Source: Bradyrhizobium sp. CCBAU 53421 (GTDB lineage: Bacteria; Pseudomonadota; Alphaproteobacteria; Rhizobiales; Xanthobacteraceae). Taken from it: a stretch of 64,000 nucleotides of DNA. The notes under the pieces were generated by a model, which worked only from the letters and a program-made list of their open reading frames with translations, did not search any database and was not told where the DNA came from. The stretch covers positions 3,038,001 to 3,102,000 of the forward strand of contig NZ_CP030047.1 of NCBI RefSeq assembly GCF_015291625.1. The letters are read 5' to 3'. Positions 17,974 through 26,773 of this stretch are shown here, in pieces; position 1 is the first letter of the stretch, and the number at the start of each line of letters is the position of its first letter. A program made the position numbers and the translations under genes.

Positions 17974-18018
17974 TGGTGGGCCCGGCAGGACTCGAACCTG
18001 CAACCAGACCGTTATGAG
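17974..18018 (-). repeat. 3' half of a CAT-anticodon tRNA (Met or Ile2)
   Basis: On the minus strand the sequence begins at an anticodon loop CTCATAA. It continues through the 3' anticodon arm and a perfect T-arm (GCAGG, TTCGAGT, CCTGC) to an acceptor end with CCA. The 5' half (acceptor, D-arm) is absent. This is the classic footprint of an island that integrated at a tRNA 3' end or was excised from one. The CAT anticodon fits elongator tRNA-Met or tRNA-Ile2. Confidence 0.7.
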
Positions 18019-18458
18019 CGGCGGGATAGCGACTGGCTTTGCTGATTTTGCTGACTTTTTGTTTGAATTTGATCGCGTTCGTTACGCTTCTGCTGAGTCG
18101 TTTCTGGCGCGAAACTGGTGCAGAACGCGAGCTCATGCAGACGGGCCGGGCTTGAAATCCGTAACGTCTCCCTCTTCACGATGATCATCAAGCGGGTCGA
18201 CTTTACCCTCTCAAGGCTGAAACAGGGGTTCGATTCCCCTAGGGAGCGCCAGAAATTTCAATGACTTAGATCCGTTTTGGAGAAGTCGTTGAATATCCGT
18301 TGAATAAGCGTCGGCGAACGTTGGCGAACTCCGCCGCGCTAATCACTAGGCCCAGCCGCAGCATATTCTCGCTTCCATCGCCGGCTAGGCTTCGTCGTAT
18401 TCTGCTGTACGTTGAGATCGTCACGAGCACCTGCTGTGGTGATCATCACACCCGCTGC
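18019..18458. other. Integration joint without genes
   Basis: Apart from the two tRNA 3' fragments this stretch shows no plausible protein gene; short open frames are Arg/Ser-rich shadows. It separates the cut catabolic operon from the defence block and probably represents successive insertion scars. Confidence 0.5.
18206..18251 (+). repeat. 3' half of tRNA-Glu(CTC)
   Basis: The plus strand runs from an anticodon loop CTCTCAA (anticodon CTC). It continues through GGCTG, a variable loop, and a perfect T-arm (AGGGG, TTCGATT, CCCCT) to AGGGAGCGCCA. This matches the usual 3' half of alphaproteobacterial tRNA-Glu. The 5' half is missing. Being on the opposite strand from the fragment 190 bases to its left, it records a second integration event and could be the left att site of the defence island. 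Confidence 0.65.
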
Positions 18459-19535
18459 TCACGGTGAATCAGGCGTGAAACTCTGCTTGATGAACTTGCC
18501 AGTTTCATCGACCAAAACGCTGAAGCGTCCACCGTCGATCGCCTGTTCGATCTCCTGCTGCGTCTTCCCTGCGACTCGTATCTGCTTCACGCTTTCGCCG
18601 AACGAGTCGCGCAGCAGGCGTCCTCGCAGTGCAAAGTTGAGTTCACCCAACTCGAAGGGATCTGGCATCACGGCCTTCTCGGTGATCGTCTCGTTCCCCA
18701 TGTCGCACTCGGTATAGAAACGCGGGCGCTCTTTCAGACTCAGATTCATGAAGGCGAAGTCAACCATGACCTCGCGAGCTTGGATCTCTGACAACGATCC
18801 TTCGATTTTCTCGAGTTTTGGCATCGCGCCATTTATTGCTCCGCATGCGTCGTTGAACGTCGTGACCAGCGCAACATTTCCCAGCCTCAGCAGCATGGTC
18901 TGGGCGTCGAATATGTCGCCATAGTCAAATTCCTCACGCCATCCCGCGGTCTTCGCTGCAAAAGCTCCCAACGATCCAAACACTTCTTTCTCCAGAGAAG
19001 CTCCGTTCACGAAGCATCGCACAAGGCAGTGCATATGATGCAGTGCCTGCCAGTCATACAGGTCTCCGATCTTGTCATCCGGTTTGCGAAGATCGTGGTG
19101 TATTCGAAACTCCCTGTCCTTGAGATGGACCTTGAGAAAGATCAGGCCCAGCCAGACGAAGAACTCCAAACCGTTGCCCTCGGCGATGTGCTTCTGCACG
19201 GCCTCCGGGCCGGCATTGACGACCTTGCTGATCCGCTCTTCGATCTGGCGTCCCATCAGCGAGTTGCAGTCCTGGCAGCAGGGGACTTTGAAGCGTCCAT
19301 ACTTGACGGTCCCGCCATTCGGCAGGGTGATCGTCCTGTCGAACAGATTAAATTTCCGCAGCACCCACTCGGGAATAACATGCTCGTCGTTGAACACTTT
19401 TGACCCAGGCTGCGCGCCGCAGATAAAGCAGCAGCGGCCAAGACAGATGTCGTTCACGAACCGATCTTTGCTGAAGAACAGAACATTACCGCTATGATCC
19501 AGGAACGAGCCGTCTGATGTCTTATGCCAAGCCAT
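18459..19535 (-). CDS. HNH endonuclease-like protein
   Basis: The 358-residue protein has an N-terminal HNH/treble-clef core: CCFICGAQPG, EHVIPEWVLRKF (the His of the EH pair), and CCQDCNSLMGRQIEERI (second Cys pair and Asn). The remaining 250 residues, mostly helical, match no domain I know. HNH proteins with EHVIPEW cores are common as lone genes in defence and mobile islands. Several start codons are possible (TTG 19544, GTG 19541, ATG 19535); I took ATG. It is convergent with nothing and divergent from the HEPN-motif gene. Confidence 0.65.
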   Translation of the reverse strand: MAWHKTSDGSFLDHSGNVLFFSKDRFVNDICLGRCCFICGAQPGSKVFNDEHVIPEWVLRKFNLFDRTITLPNGGTVKYGRFKVPCCQDCNSLMGRQIEERISKVVNAGPEAVQKHIAEGNGLEFFVWLGLIFLKVHLKDREFRIHHDLRKPDDKIGDLYDWQALHHMHCLVRCFVNGASLEKEVFGSLGAFAAKTAGWREEFDYGDIFDAQTMLLRLGNVALVTTFNDACGAINGAMPKLEKIEGSLSEIQAREVMVDFAFMNLSLKERPRFYTECDMGNETITEKAVMPDPFELGELNFALRGRLLRDSFGESVKQIRVAGKTQQEIEQAIDGGRFSVLVDETGKFIKQSFTPDSP

Positions 19536-19689
19536 TGTCACCAACCGTCGGCGCCGCGAGCTTAAGCCCTACGCCGCCCGGCACTGTCCTGCTACTGAAA
19601 GGGGATCGCCGAATTGCGGCACCCCGGGCTGGGATATCGAAGTGAACACGCTCCGGCCAGTGGGCCTCGGTCCTGCTTAAGGGATATTT

Positions 19690-20280
19690 ATGTCGAGGAA
19701 CTCAAGAAAAGCTCAACGGCGACGGAAATGGCGGCGCCGCCTCAAGTCTGGGGTACGAACGCCGTCCGATGCGATACATCAGGCGCTCGGGGAGTTTTTG
19801 ACCGAGATGGGCCGCGTCGAGTTCAGGATGCTCCTGTTGATGGACCTCATCAATGAGGCACCGCTCGAAGCTCTGTTCGACGAATATTCCGGGCGAACAT
19901 TCGCAGACAAGATCAAGATCTTCAAGAAATGGTGTGACTTCGGGGGTGTGCCCGATGAACACAAGGCGACGCTGCAACGCCTCTACAAGGACCTGGATGA
20001 GTTGCGGCCGATACGCAATTTCCTCGTCCATGGCGAGACATGGGAAGGTGCCTTCAAGGGCAAGCCGCGCCAGCCCTATCGGGTCGGGCTCGTGAAAAAG
20101 AACCTTGAATATCTCGACGAATTCGAGCGCGCCGACCACGGTCCAAACGTCTTCGATGTCCAGCAGGTGCGCGACGCGACCAGGCGCTGCGCCGGGATTC
20201 ACCAGGAGCTGGCCGAGTTGCGCGACGCGATTGCCGTGACCGCGGTGCCATGTGAAGAACAAGTCACAGACGCTCCGTGA
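19690..20280 (+). CDS. HEPN-motif protein, possible RNase
   Basis: The 196-residue protein starts with a strongly basic tail (RNSRKAQRRRKWRRR), then an all-helical domain. Near the end of that domain lies RNFLVH (R109, N110, H114), which fits the RNxxxH signature of HEPN ribonucleases. HEPN proteins act as toxins or RNA-cutting effectors in many defence systems. No antitoxin (MNT-type nucleotidyltransferase) is adjacent. The following DUF1780 gene starts 24 bases after its stop, so they are probably co-transcribed. The family assignment rests on the motif and helical context. Confidence 0.5.
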   Translation: MSRNSRKAQRRRKWRRRLKSGVRTPSDAIHQALGEFLTEMGRVEFRMLLLMDLINEAPLEALFDEYSGRTFADKIKIFKKWCDFGGVPDEHKATLQRLYKDLDELRPIRNFLVHGETWEGAFKGKPRQPYRVGLVKKNLEYLDEFERADHGPNVFDVQQVRDATRRCAGIHQELAELRDAIAVTAVPCEEQVTDAP

Positions 20281-20304
20281 CCAAGCGCGCTATCTTTGGA
20301 GACA

Positions 20305-20952
20305 ATGACCTTTTCCGACAACGCAATTCTCGCCAAACTGCGCGAATACGCTGATCGCGCCCGGCGCCTTTTCTCAAATCCGCAAAAGCCGGAGCGTGAG
20401 CGCATGATCGTGCGCGCATTCCTCCGTTGTGCCGGGGAAGCCTTCGAGGACGGCGAGATCATCGCGAGCAGCGAAGAGCCGATCGACGTCAGATTCCGAA
20501 GCGCCGATTTCCAAATCATGGAGATCATTGGCAACAAGAGACGCGGACTGGAGTGGCGTCAGCGTCAGGACCGATATCGCGATGCACAACGTGTCGCAGA
20601 TGTACTGGAGCCGTACACGCCATCGCAGCCGATGTCGTTCGACGACGCGGCAGAGCTCGTCGCCGATCGTCTGTCGGAGAAAGCCGCGCGTTATGGCACC
20701 GCCACGTGCGCGAGCTTGGACGCCTTGGTCTACGTCGATCTTCACAATCGGCACCTGTGGCCGCTTGAGCCCGCCGATCATGCGCGGGCCGCTGCCGTGC
20801 TTCAAGCCCAGGGTTGGAGATCTGTCTCCATGCTCTTTGTGCCCTACGGCGTCGTACTGCTCGCGGTGCCAACCGCTCCGGCGGTCATAGGCGCGAGAGC
20901 CGGGCGGGTTCTGAACGAATGGCCCGGACTCGATGGGCTATTTGACCCCTAA
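20305..20952 (+). CDS. DUF1780 putative endonuclease-like protein
   Basis: The 215-residue product matches the DUF1780 pattern along its length. Shared features are RERMIVRAFLRCAG, IDVRFRSADFQIMEI, RRGLEWRQRQDRYRDA, and GWRSVSMLFVPYGVVLLAVP near the end. The family has a restriction-endonuclease-like fold and is annotated as a putative nuclease, with no proven function I know of. ExxDVxF followed by a beta-strand is consistent with a PD-(D/E)xK-like core, but the catalytic Lys is not obvious. The ATG at 20305 has a TTTGGAGA Shine-Dalgarno. Confidence 0.7.
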   Translation: MTFSDNAILAKLREYADRARRLFSNPQKPERERMIVRAFLRCAGEAFEDGEIIASSEEPIDVRFRSADFQIMEIIGNKRRGLEWRQRQDRYRDAQRVADVLEPYTPSQPMSFDDAAELVADRLSEKAARYGTATCASLDALVYVDLHNRHLWPLEPADHARAAAVLQAQGWRSVSMLFVPYGVVLLAVPTAPAVIGARAGRVLNEWPGLDGLFDP

Positions 20953-21128
20953 TAGGCCACTGGCGATCTGCGCTTGTCCTTGCCGAACGGCCTCAGCGGG
21001 GATTTCTGCTCATCTTCGTCGGACCTTGGACGATCGGATCAGTGCGCCGGCGTGAAAATTCCGATAAAACCGCCGGTAACACTAAAGCACGAAGCCCAAT
21101 CCCGAAACCGGCAACAGCGGTCGTCTCG

Positions 21129-22007
21129 ATGTACAATCTTCTTGTTTCCTCCAATGCTCAGGCCTGGAACGGCGAGCCCTGGCAGATCGAATTCTCGCGC
21201 TGTGTCCGCGAATACACCGAAAACGCGATCACCGAGCGGTTCGGAGCACTGGACGAGGCCGCCGTCTCGGAACTCAAACGTCTGCCGTGTATCTTCGCCT
21301 ACGAAGCATTTAACCAGCTCGCGCCGAAATTCGGCCTGATCCGTGATATCGCCAAGCGGCAGGGACAGGTTCGGATCGAATACGAGCTCCAAGCGATTGA
21401 TCCATTTCTGTCCGCCGACGATCTGGAACAGCTCACCTTCGAGCTCGACATCGGTAATTGGGAGATGAACCGGACGCATTGGGCGGTCAAGGACGTCAAT
21501 CTTGCGAAGGAATTGCATGCCGCGCGGCGTATTACGCTGCCGTCATGGACCGGGCAGGCAACCAAGACTGTCGATATCACTAGGCATGATTTCGACGTGG
21601 CTCTTTCTTTTCCGGGAGAGGTGAGAGCGATCGTCGAACAAGTCGCGCGCGAGCTGGAGGCAAGAATCGGCCCGAACTCCTACTTCTACGACAGCAACTA
21701 CGTGTCGCAACTGGCGCGGCCATCGCTCGACACCTTGTTGCAGGAGATCTATCGGTATCGTTCCAAGCTCATCGTCGTGTTCCTGGGCTCCGATTATCAG
21801 AGGAAGGACTGGTGCGGCATCGAGTTTCGGGCGACCCGGGAGATCATCATGGAGCGCGACAATGCCCGCATCATGTTCGTGCGAACCGACGACGGCGCAG
21901 TCGACGGCGTTTTCAAGACCGACGGCTACGTCGACGCGCGCAGGTTCAGCCCGGCGCAGATCGCACAATTCATCTGCGAGCGCTTGGCCGTGCTTGCCCC
22001 CGCCTAG
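21129..22007 (+). CDS. TIR-domain protein with novel N-terminal domain
   Basis: Residues about 153-290 form a TIR domain: HDFDVALSFPGE (strand A), FYDSNYVSQL (BB-loop region), KLIVVFLGSDYQRKDWCGIE with the likely catalytic Glu232, and a typical end RRFSPAQIAQFICERL. TIR domains in bacterial defence cleave or cyclise NAD+. Residues 1-145 form a separate domain with FAYEAFNQLAP and LDIGNWEMNRTHWAVKDVDL-like motifs, probably a sensor, which I do not recognise. The ATG at 21129 is chosen because the upstream extension is low-complexity. The AbiJ-like gene starts 5 bases after its stop, so they form a tight pair. Confidence 0.75.
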   Translation: MYNLLVSSNAQAWNGEPWQIEFSRCVREYTENAITERFGALDEAAVSELKRLPCIFAYEAFNQLAPKFGLIRDIAKRQGQVRIEYELQAIDPFLSADDLEQLTFELDIGNWEMNRTHWAVKDVNLAKELHAARRITLPSWTGQATKTVDITRHDFDVALSFPGEVRAIVEQVARELEARIGPNSYFYDSNYVSQLARPSLDTLLQEIYRYRSKLIVVFLGSDYQRKDWCGIEFRATREIIMERDNARIMFVRTDDGAVDGVFKTDGYVDARRFSPAQIAQFICERLAVLAPA

Positions 22008-22012
22008 TCACT

Positions 22013-22906
22013 ATGGACAGGACACCGATGACCTCCGATGTAGATGAAGCGCCGAAGGAAATCTCGGAGGTTACGCGCCGCGCCGTTATCGACCATTTCA
22101 GCATTGCGAAGCTGAGTTGGGCCGGCCGGCTGCAGGACGACGAATTTCTGGCAAGACTTTACGACTTATCGAAGCTGCCGTCCTTTGACCATCGCTATCA
22201 AGATGCCGCCGGCGACATCTATCAGCACTGTGTACGTAATAGCGACTGGGAGAGCGACTGGGTCTTCTACGATCGCCGATTCAATTTGATGTACGGACCG
22301 GATGCCGAATTTCTCCGCTTTCTCTGCGAGACCGTGCACCCGGTCGTACGGCCCGCCGACGATGAAGTATCGACGCTCGTGCGCGTCTATAACGAGGCGC
22401 TGACGCCTGACGGCTATCAAGTGGTGGCCGGAAAGACGATTTCCGGCAAACCGATCTTTGTCGCGCAATCCGCCCGCCGCGCGGTCGTCTTCGAGGAGCC
22501 GACCGGCTGGCAGAAAGTCGACCGCCAGCTCCAGGAGATGCGGCTTCGGCTCGATAGCGCCGAGACGGAGGAGCAATATCAAGGCGTCGGGCTGCTCTGC
22601 CGCGAGGCGCTGATCTCCGTGGCGCAGGAGGTTTACGATCCCGCCCAGCATCCGCTCATCGACGACAAGACCCCGAGCGGCACCGACGCCAAGCGGATGC
22701 TGGAGGCAATTTTCGAAGCGGAGCTGAAAGGCTCAAGCAACGAAGAGGCCCGCGCTCACGCCAAGGCGGCGGTCCGCCTGGCCTTGGCGCTCCAGCACAA
22801 GCGGTTCGCCGATTTTAGAACCGCCGCGCTCTGCGCCGAAGGGACTTGGTCGGTCGTGAACATGCTCGCAATCATCGCCGGCCGGAGAGGCCGGCGCCTC
22901 ACGTAG
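22013..22906 (+). CDS. AbiJ-NTD3-like abortive infection protein
   Basis: The 297-residue protein has an N-terminal domain (about 18-165) with the pattern of AbiJ N-terminal domain 3. Motifs are WAGRLQDDEFLARLYDL, AAGDIYQHCVRNSDWESDWV and LRFLCETVHPVVRP. The C-terminal helical part (about 175-290: LLCREALISVAQEVYDP, LALALQHKRFADFRTAALCA) resembles the HEPN-like ends of abortive-infection proteins. AbiJ homologues limit phage spread by killing or stopping the infected cell. It lies 5 bases after the TIR gene, which makes a two-gene TIR/AbiJ unit likely. It overlaps the convergent gene by 8 bases. Confidence 0.7.
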   Translation: MDRTPMTSDVDEAPKEISEVTRRAVIDHFSIAKLSWAGRLQDDEFLARLYDLSKLPSFDHRYQDAAGDIYQHCVRNSDWESDWVFYDRRFNLMYGPDAEFLRFLCETVHPVVRPADDEVSTLVRVYNEALTPDGYQVVAGKTISGKPIFVAQSARRAVVFEEPTGWQKVDRQLQEMRLRLDSAETEEQYQGVGLLCREALISVAQEVYDPAQHPLIDDKTPSGTDAKRMLEAIFEAELKGSSNEEARAHAKAAVRLALALQHKRFADFRTAALCAEGTWSVVNMLAIIAGRRGRRLT

Positions 22907-23267
22907 TCTTCGGCCCGGACGGTAACGTCACCACGCGGCGATCGACCATCAGGTGCCGCCGCTTCGCCGCGCCGGGGTCGGTGAGCCGCGGCGTGATCGG
23001 CCTTCCAGTCGGGCAAACGATCTTGCGGAGCCGGTCGAAGCGGAATTCGTAGATCGGCTCCTCGCCGCCGCGCTTCGAAGGAGCCTTCAACAGGTCGGCG
23101 GATTCAAAGGTGAAGCCATTACTTACGGTGACCTCGCCGCCGTCCTTCAGCCGTTTGGAGGCCCACTCAGGATCGTTGTTCTCGACTTCGTACAGGAGGA
23201 CTAATCCTCGGTCGTCTTCTTCAAAGCTGATCATGCCGGACGACCAATGCTCTGCGCCCATGACCAC
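22899..23267 (-). CDS. Unknown small protein, third gene of Argonaute operon
   Basis: This 122-residue protein starts MVMGAEHWSSGMISFEEDDR. It looks mostly beta in the first half (GLVLLYEVENND, GEVTVSNGFTFES) and basic in the second (FRFDRLRKIVCPTGRP, AAKRRHLMVDRRVV). I recognise no domain. It begins 24 bases after the Argonaute stop in the same direction, so it is probably co-transcribed with the Argonaute and APAZ genes. A role as an accessory or regulatory part of the system is inference from position. Its 3' end overlaps the convergent AbiJ-like gene. Confidence 0.5.
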   Translation of the reverse strand: MVMGAEHWSSGMISFEEDDRGLVLLYEVENNDPEWASKRLKDGGEVTVSNGFTFESADLLKAPSKRGGEEPIYEFRFDRLRKIVCPTGRPITPRLTDPGAAKRRHLMVDRRVVTLPSGPKTT

Positions 23268-23291
23268 GGTCGCAAGGAAACTGGCGCACGC

Positions 23292-24848
23292 TCAAACATA
23301 GAACTTAAATGGCTGACGTTCCTCTCCTTTCGCCGACCCCATGGTGAGGACGTCTCCGACCATCCGCGCAAATCGGACAGTGACGGGCAGGCCATCATTG
23401 AAGTTGCAGGAATTGTAGTTGATTTTGGTGAGACCCATGATGTCTGCGAGCACCGTGCGGATGTCCGGCTTTGCGTTTTTGCTCTTCATGACGGTGATAT
23501 GCAGCGGATTGGGTGTCTCTGGCCCAATGTAAGTATCGAGCTGTGGCACATAACCCGTCGTCCAGAGATAGGCCGTCTGATCATCGAGCAGGAGCGCGGT
23601 CCCGCGCAGCACGGGATAGTCGCCATCGCGGAAAAGCTTGGTCTCGCCGCCTGTCGATCGAATGCGGACGCCGATGATGTTGGTTCCTTTCGGCGCCGCC
23701 TCGACAAAGGCGTTCCACTCTTCGTCGTTAAAATAGGTCTGCCCATGGATGAAAAGCTCCTTAGGCGGGCCGCCATGCGTCTCGGCGTAGGTCTTCAGCA
23801 CCAAAGCGAGCAGGTTTTTCGCCGCTGGTGCCTTGAGATGAAACTCGTAATCTCCGGTTCTCCACGGTCCATTAGCACCGCGGAAGACAACACCGTCTCC
23901 CTCGTTGAGGAACATCTGCGCCGCGCAGCAGGCATGACCATCGGGGTCGTTGGGCAGGCTCTTGTAGACCATGCCGATGTAACAGACCCCCGGTCGAACG
24001 TCGGCCAGCCGCCACGGCGGCTTGGGCTGCGTCTTGTAGTAAAGCCCGGTCGCGAGATTCCAGGCGACCGTTGCGGCATCCTGTGTCTTGCGCAGCGGAT
24101 AACCGGCCTTATTGAGGAAAGCGTCGGGCGCAATCGTCGTCTCACGGACCAGCTGCGTCGGCGCGATCGCCAGGAATTCGGCTTTGATCCTGCGATGAAA
24201 ATCGGGAACGTCCTCGAAAATCGCCTCCTCGGTCTGATCAATGGCGCCCATGGCAGCGAGTAGCGGGACACTCTCCTTCGCCTTCTGCCGCTTCGTGAAC
24301 TCGCCCTTTTCCAGCGGCAGGCCGGTCCGCTTGGACTGAGGCCTGCATCGCTCGTAAACGATTTCGGGCAGAGCCAGGATCCAGACGTCGACGGATCGTT
24401 CGTCGTTGCGCAGATGCTGCTTGACGCGATCGATGTAGAGCCGTGCGACCTTGTCGACGGCCTCGTTGAGGTTGACGATGCGCGTTGCGCGATCGATGTC
24501 CTTCCACGGAATCGACAGCGCGCTGCATTCGTCCGGATCGAATGAAATGCCGAACGCCTCATCTAAGCCCGGGAAGTTCGTCAGGTGCAACCGATCGGCC
24601 TTCTCGCCTTTTCCGGGCGGCGGAACACGGACAGCCGATTTGAGCTTGCGACCCCATGCACGAAAATGCGCGATCCCATCAGTGGTGCCAACCACGCCGA
24701 CCCGGATTTCCCGGCTTTTCTTCGCCTTGGCGTGAGGTCCATACAGGAACAGTCCGTCCTTGGGATGCGGACTGCGCTGCGAAGACGCAAACTCCAGCGG
24801 CGGTTCGCCGAAGTGTTCGACCCGAAGCGATTTGTCCGGAAATCTCAC
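23292..24848 (-). CDS. Short prokaryotic Argonaute (MID-PIWI)
   Basis: The 518-residue protein is the size of short prokaryotic Argonautes, which keep only MID and PIWI and lack N and PAZ. Its C-terminal region has the family pattern [20 protein letters not shown] and ends PFKFYV, with the hydrophobic carboxyl end used to bind the guide 5' end. Mid-protein strands such as [16 protein letters not shown] fit PIWI. I cannot see a full catalytic DEDX set, so it is likely an inactive slicer that senses guide-target pairing. Its GTG start overlaps the stop of the APAZ-partner gene by 4 bases (GTGA), as expected for a subunit of a heterodimer. Loss of NAD or DNA would then be effected by the partner. 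Confidence 0.85.
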   Translation of the reverse strand: MRFPDKSLRVEHFGEPPLEFASSQRSPHPKDGLFLYGPHAKAKKSREIRVGVVGTTDGIAHFRAWGRKLKSAVRVPPPGKGEKADRLHLTNFPGLDEAFGISFDPDECSALSIPWKDIDRATRIVNLNEAVDKVARLYIDRVKQHLRNDERSVDVWILALPEIVYERCRPQSKRTGLPLEKGEFTKRQKAKESVPLLAAMGAIDQTEEAIFEDVPDFHRRIKAEFLAIAPTQLVRETTIAPDAFLNKAGYPLRKTQDAATVAWNLATGLYYKTQPKPPWRLADVRPGVCYIGMVYKSLPNDPDGHACCAAQMFLNEGDGVVFRGANGPWRTGDYEFHLKAPAAKNLLALVLKTYAETHGGPPKELFIHGQTYFNDEEWNAFVEAAPKGTNIIGVRIRSTGGETKLFRDGDYPVLRGTALLLDDQTAYLWTTGYVPQLDTYIGPETPNPLHITVMKSKNAKPDIRTVLADIMGLTKINYNSCNFNDGLPVTVRFARMVGDVLTMGSAKGEERQPFKFYV

Positions 24849-26773
24849 GCGTCGGCCTCGTCATCGTTGTCGGGGCGACCGAGGGTACTGATGTCGGCTT
24901 CTTCCTCATCGGCGTCAAGAACATCGGGAAGCGCTGTGCTCACCGGTGAAGTGAACAACATCGGCGCGGCTTCGATTAGGAGCGGAGCGTTCGCCGACAG
25001 CGCTAGCCGAATATAGGCCGACTCGCCGGACAATAGCTCAAGGAATGCGAGCATGCGTCCGTGCCACTGCTTGTTGCGCCAACCCTTGCAAATGCTTCGG
25101 CGCAGGCGGTGTAGCTTCCTTGCGTCATCGATGCCGAGCCCCTCGGCCGTATCGTTGTCGACCGAGAACAATACCCTCGACTTGAGTTTCAGATGCCAGA
25201 ACGGCCAGAAATAAGGCATCGCAGTGACGCCGAACTGCCAGATATGTCCCTTCGCGACATTGCGCAGCATCGAGGACCGCCGGTCGCCTTGCTTGCCCCA
25301 GGGGATGCGGTGTCCCGTCGGTGCCTGCGCGGCCGAAGCGTGGAAGCCGACAGCGTTGGAATATTGATACTCGACGAAGCCTTTCTCTCTGCAGAAGGAC
25401 AGCCAGGCCTTCTTAATCATTGCAATGACTAGGTTGGAAGCGACTTGACGCTCAATCCCAAGCGCAGAAAAGCCATTGTTGATAAATTCCAGCAGAGGGA
25501 TCTCGTACTTCAGCTTGAATCGGCCGGCAGACGCGAACGCGACGTCGACTTCGGATTGTTCAGCAAAAGTGATGATCCCGGCACCCTGTTTCGCGCACGG
25601 ATAGCCGAAATCCTCGAGCGCCCGATCCAGCAATCGGTCCTCGATCACCCCGGTGCTCTCAAAGAATCGGATGACGTCGGGCGCTTCCGCGGCGCGCAGC
25701 CAGTTCGAGGTCAGTCGCTCGGCCTCCTCGACGAGCGGGATCGCGCCACGCCGCCGGAAAATCTCCCAATTCGGATCGATCACCGGCTGGCCGGAAGGAC
25801 GCGGGACTTTCTGGCGCTGCAGCGCGTCAAGTAGGAGACCGACGCCTTCTCCCCAGCCGCGCACAAAATCGACGGGAACCGCATCCCCGATGCCCTTGAC
25901 TTTCTTTCCCGGTTCGAGCCGGAGCGGAATAATGAAGCGGGAATCGTCGAGCTCCTTGGACAACTCCAGCGCGACGTCGAGATCATCCTGGACATGAGGG
26001 TCAGCGAGCGTGGCATCGCGGCAGATGAGTAGAACTTTCACGGCCCGGTATTGCAGCGCCTCATTGATCTGTCGGCGCCATCGGTCACCGGGCTGAAGCG
26101 TGAGGATGTCGGCGAACACGCGGTACCCCTCAGCCTCGAGCTTGGGCGCGAGCCAAAGCGCAAACTCATCGTCGACAGGCGATGCTTTGATCAGAAATAT
26201 GGTGTCTCGCGCTACTTTCTCGACAGGCGCTGCATTCCCGGCAGCCTCCGCAGGCGGAAGGAGATTGGCAAGAACTGCGGGAACCACCCCGGGCTTTGAC
26301 AGAGCCTTTCCAACCGCTTCCGTGACAACCGTTTCCAGAACCGAGGTGCTCTGCGCCCAAAGCTTTTGATGGGCTTTCTCGATGTCCGGATATTTTCGAA
26401 GCAGAGCGTTGAGGTCGCCGGGACCGAAAATGTCGCCCGGCGTTTGCAGCGACGGGCCGATGATCTGCGCTAACGCGTTCTTGTTTTTTGGCGTGAGCGG
26501 CGCCGATGTCACGAGGATATAGCGCGTCGCTGCCAGCCGATCGATCGAGAGCCGCTCCTTCGCCATCTTTGACTTCAGCGCCGCAAAACCGGACCCGTGG
26601 TAGTGCTTCGCCTGCATCACAATCGATCCGTCGGCTCGCGCATGGCGGCCGTCCATCCCGTCGTCCGGGCCTGCCGGAAAGGCCTCGAAGCGCAGGTCTA
26701 TCTCTCGCCCGACGAGGTCGCGGGCCAGATCTTCAAATTCGCTATGGGACAGACCTGAAAAGTCATAATTCAT
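24845..26773 (-). CDS. Mrr-like nuclease - TIR - APAZ partner of short Argonaute
   Basis: The 642-residue protein has three parts. Residues about 1-140 are an Mrr-type PD-(D/E)xK nuclease domain ([14 protein letters not shown], then GPDDGMDG with acidic residues 37-41, and IVMQAKHY with Gln54-x-Lys56). Residues about 190-300 are a TIR domain ([46 protein letters not shown]). The remaining 330 residues are an APAZ-type domain that pairs with the short Argonaute and replaces its missing N/PAZ parts. In the TIR domain the position of the usual catalytic Glu seems to be occupied by Asp ([10 protein letters not shown]), so the nuclease may be the main effector. It starts the operon and overlaps the Argonaute gene. 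Confidence 0.8.
   Translation of the reverse strand: MNYDFSGLSHSEFEDLARDLVGREIDLRFEAFPAGPDDGMDGRHARADGSIVMQAKHYHGSGFAALKSKMAKERLSIDRLAATRYILVTSAPLTPKNKNALAQIIGPSLQTPGDIFGPGDLNALLRKYPDIEKAHQKLWAQSTSVLETVVTEAVGKALSKPGVVPAVLANLLPPAEAAGNAAPVEKVARDTIFLIKASPVDDEFALWLAPKLEAEGYRVFADILTLQPGDRWRRQINEALQYRAVKVLLICRDATLADPHVQDDLDVALELSKELDDSRFIIPLRLEPGKKVKGIGDAVPVDFVRGWGEGVGLLLDALQRQKVPRPSGQPVIDPNWEIFRRRGAIPLVEEAERLTSNWLRAAEAPDVIRFFESTGVIEDRLLDRALEDFGYPCAKQGAGIITFAEQSEVDVAFASAGRFKLKYEIPLLEFINNGFSALGIERQVASNLVIAMIKKAWLSFCREKGFVEYQYSNAVGFHASAAQAPTGHRIPWGKQGDRRSSMLRNVAKGHIWQFGVTAMPYFWPFWHLKLKSRVLFSVDNDTAEGLGIDDARKLHRLRRSICKGWRNKQWHGRMLAFLELLSGESAYIRLALSANAPLLIEAAPMLFTSPVSTALPDVLDADEEEADISTLGRPDNDDEADA

Noticed and set aside
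17831..18136. 101-codon minus-strand frame containing AHNGLVAGSSPAGPT
   Set aside because: That string is a typical false translation of a tRNA T-arm; the DNA is a tRNA 3' fragment.
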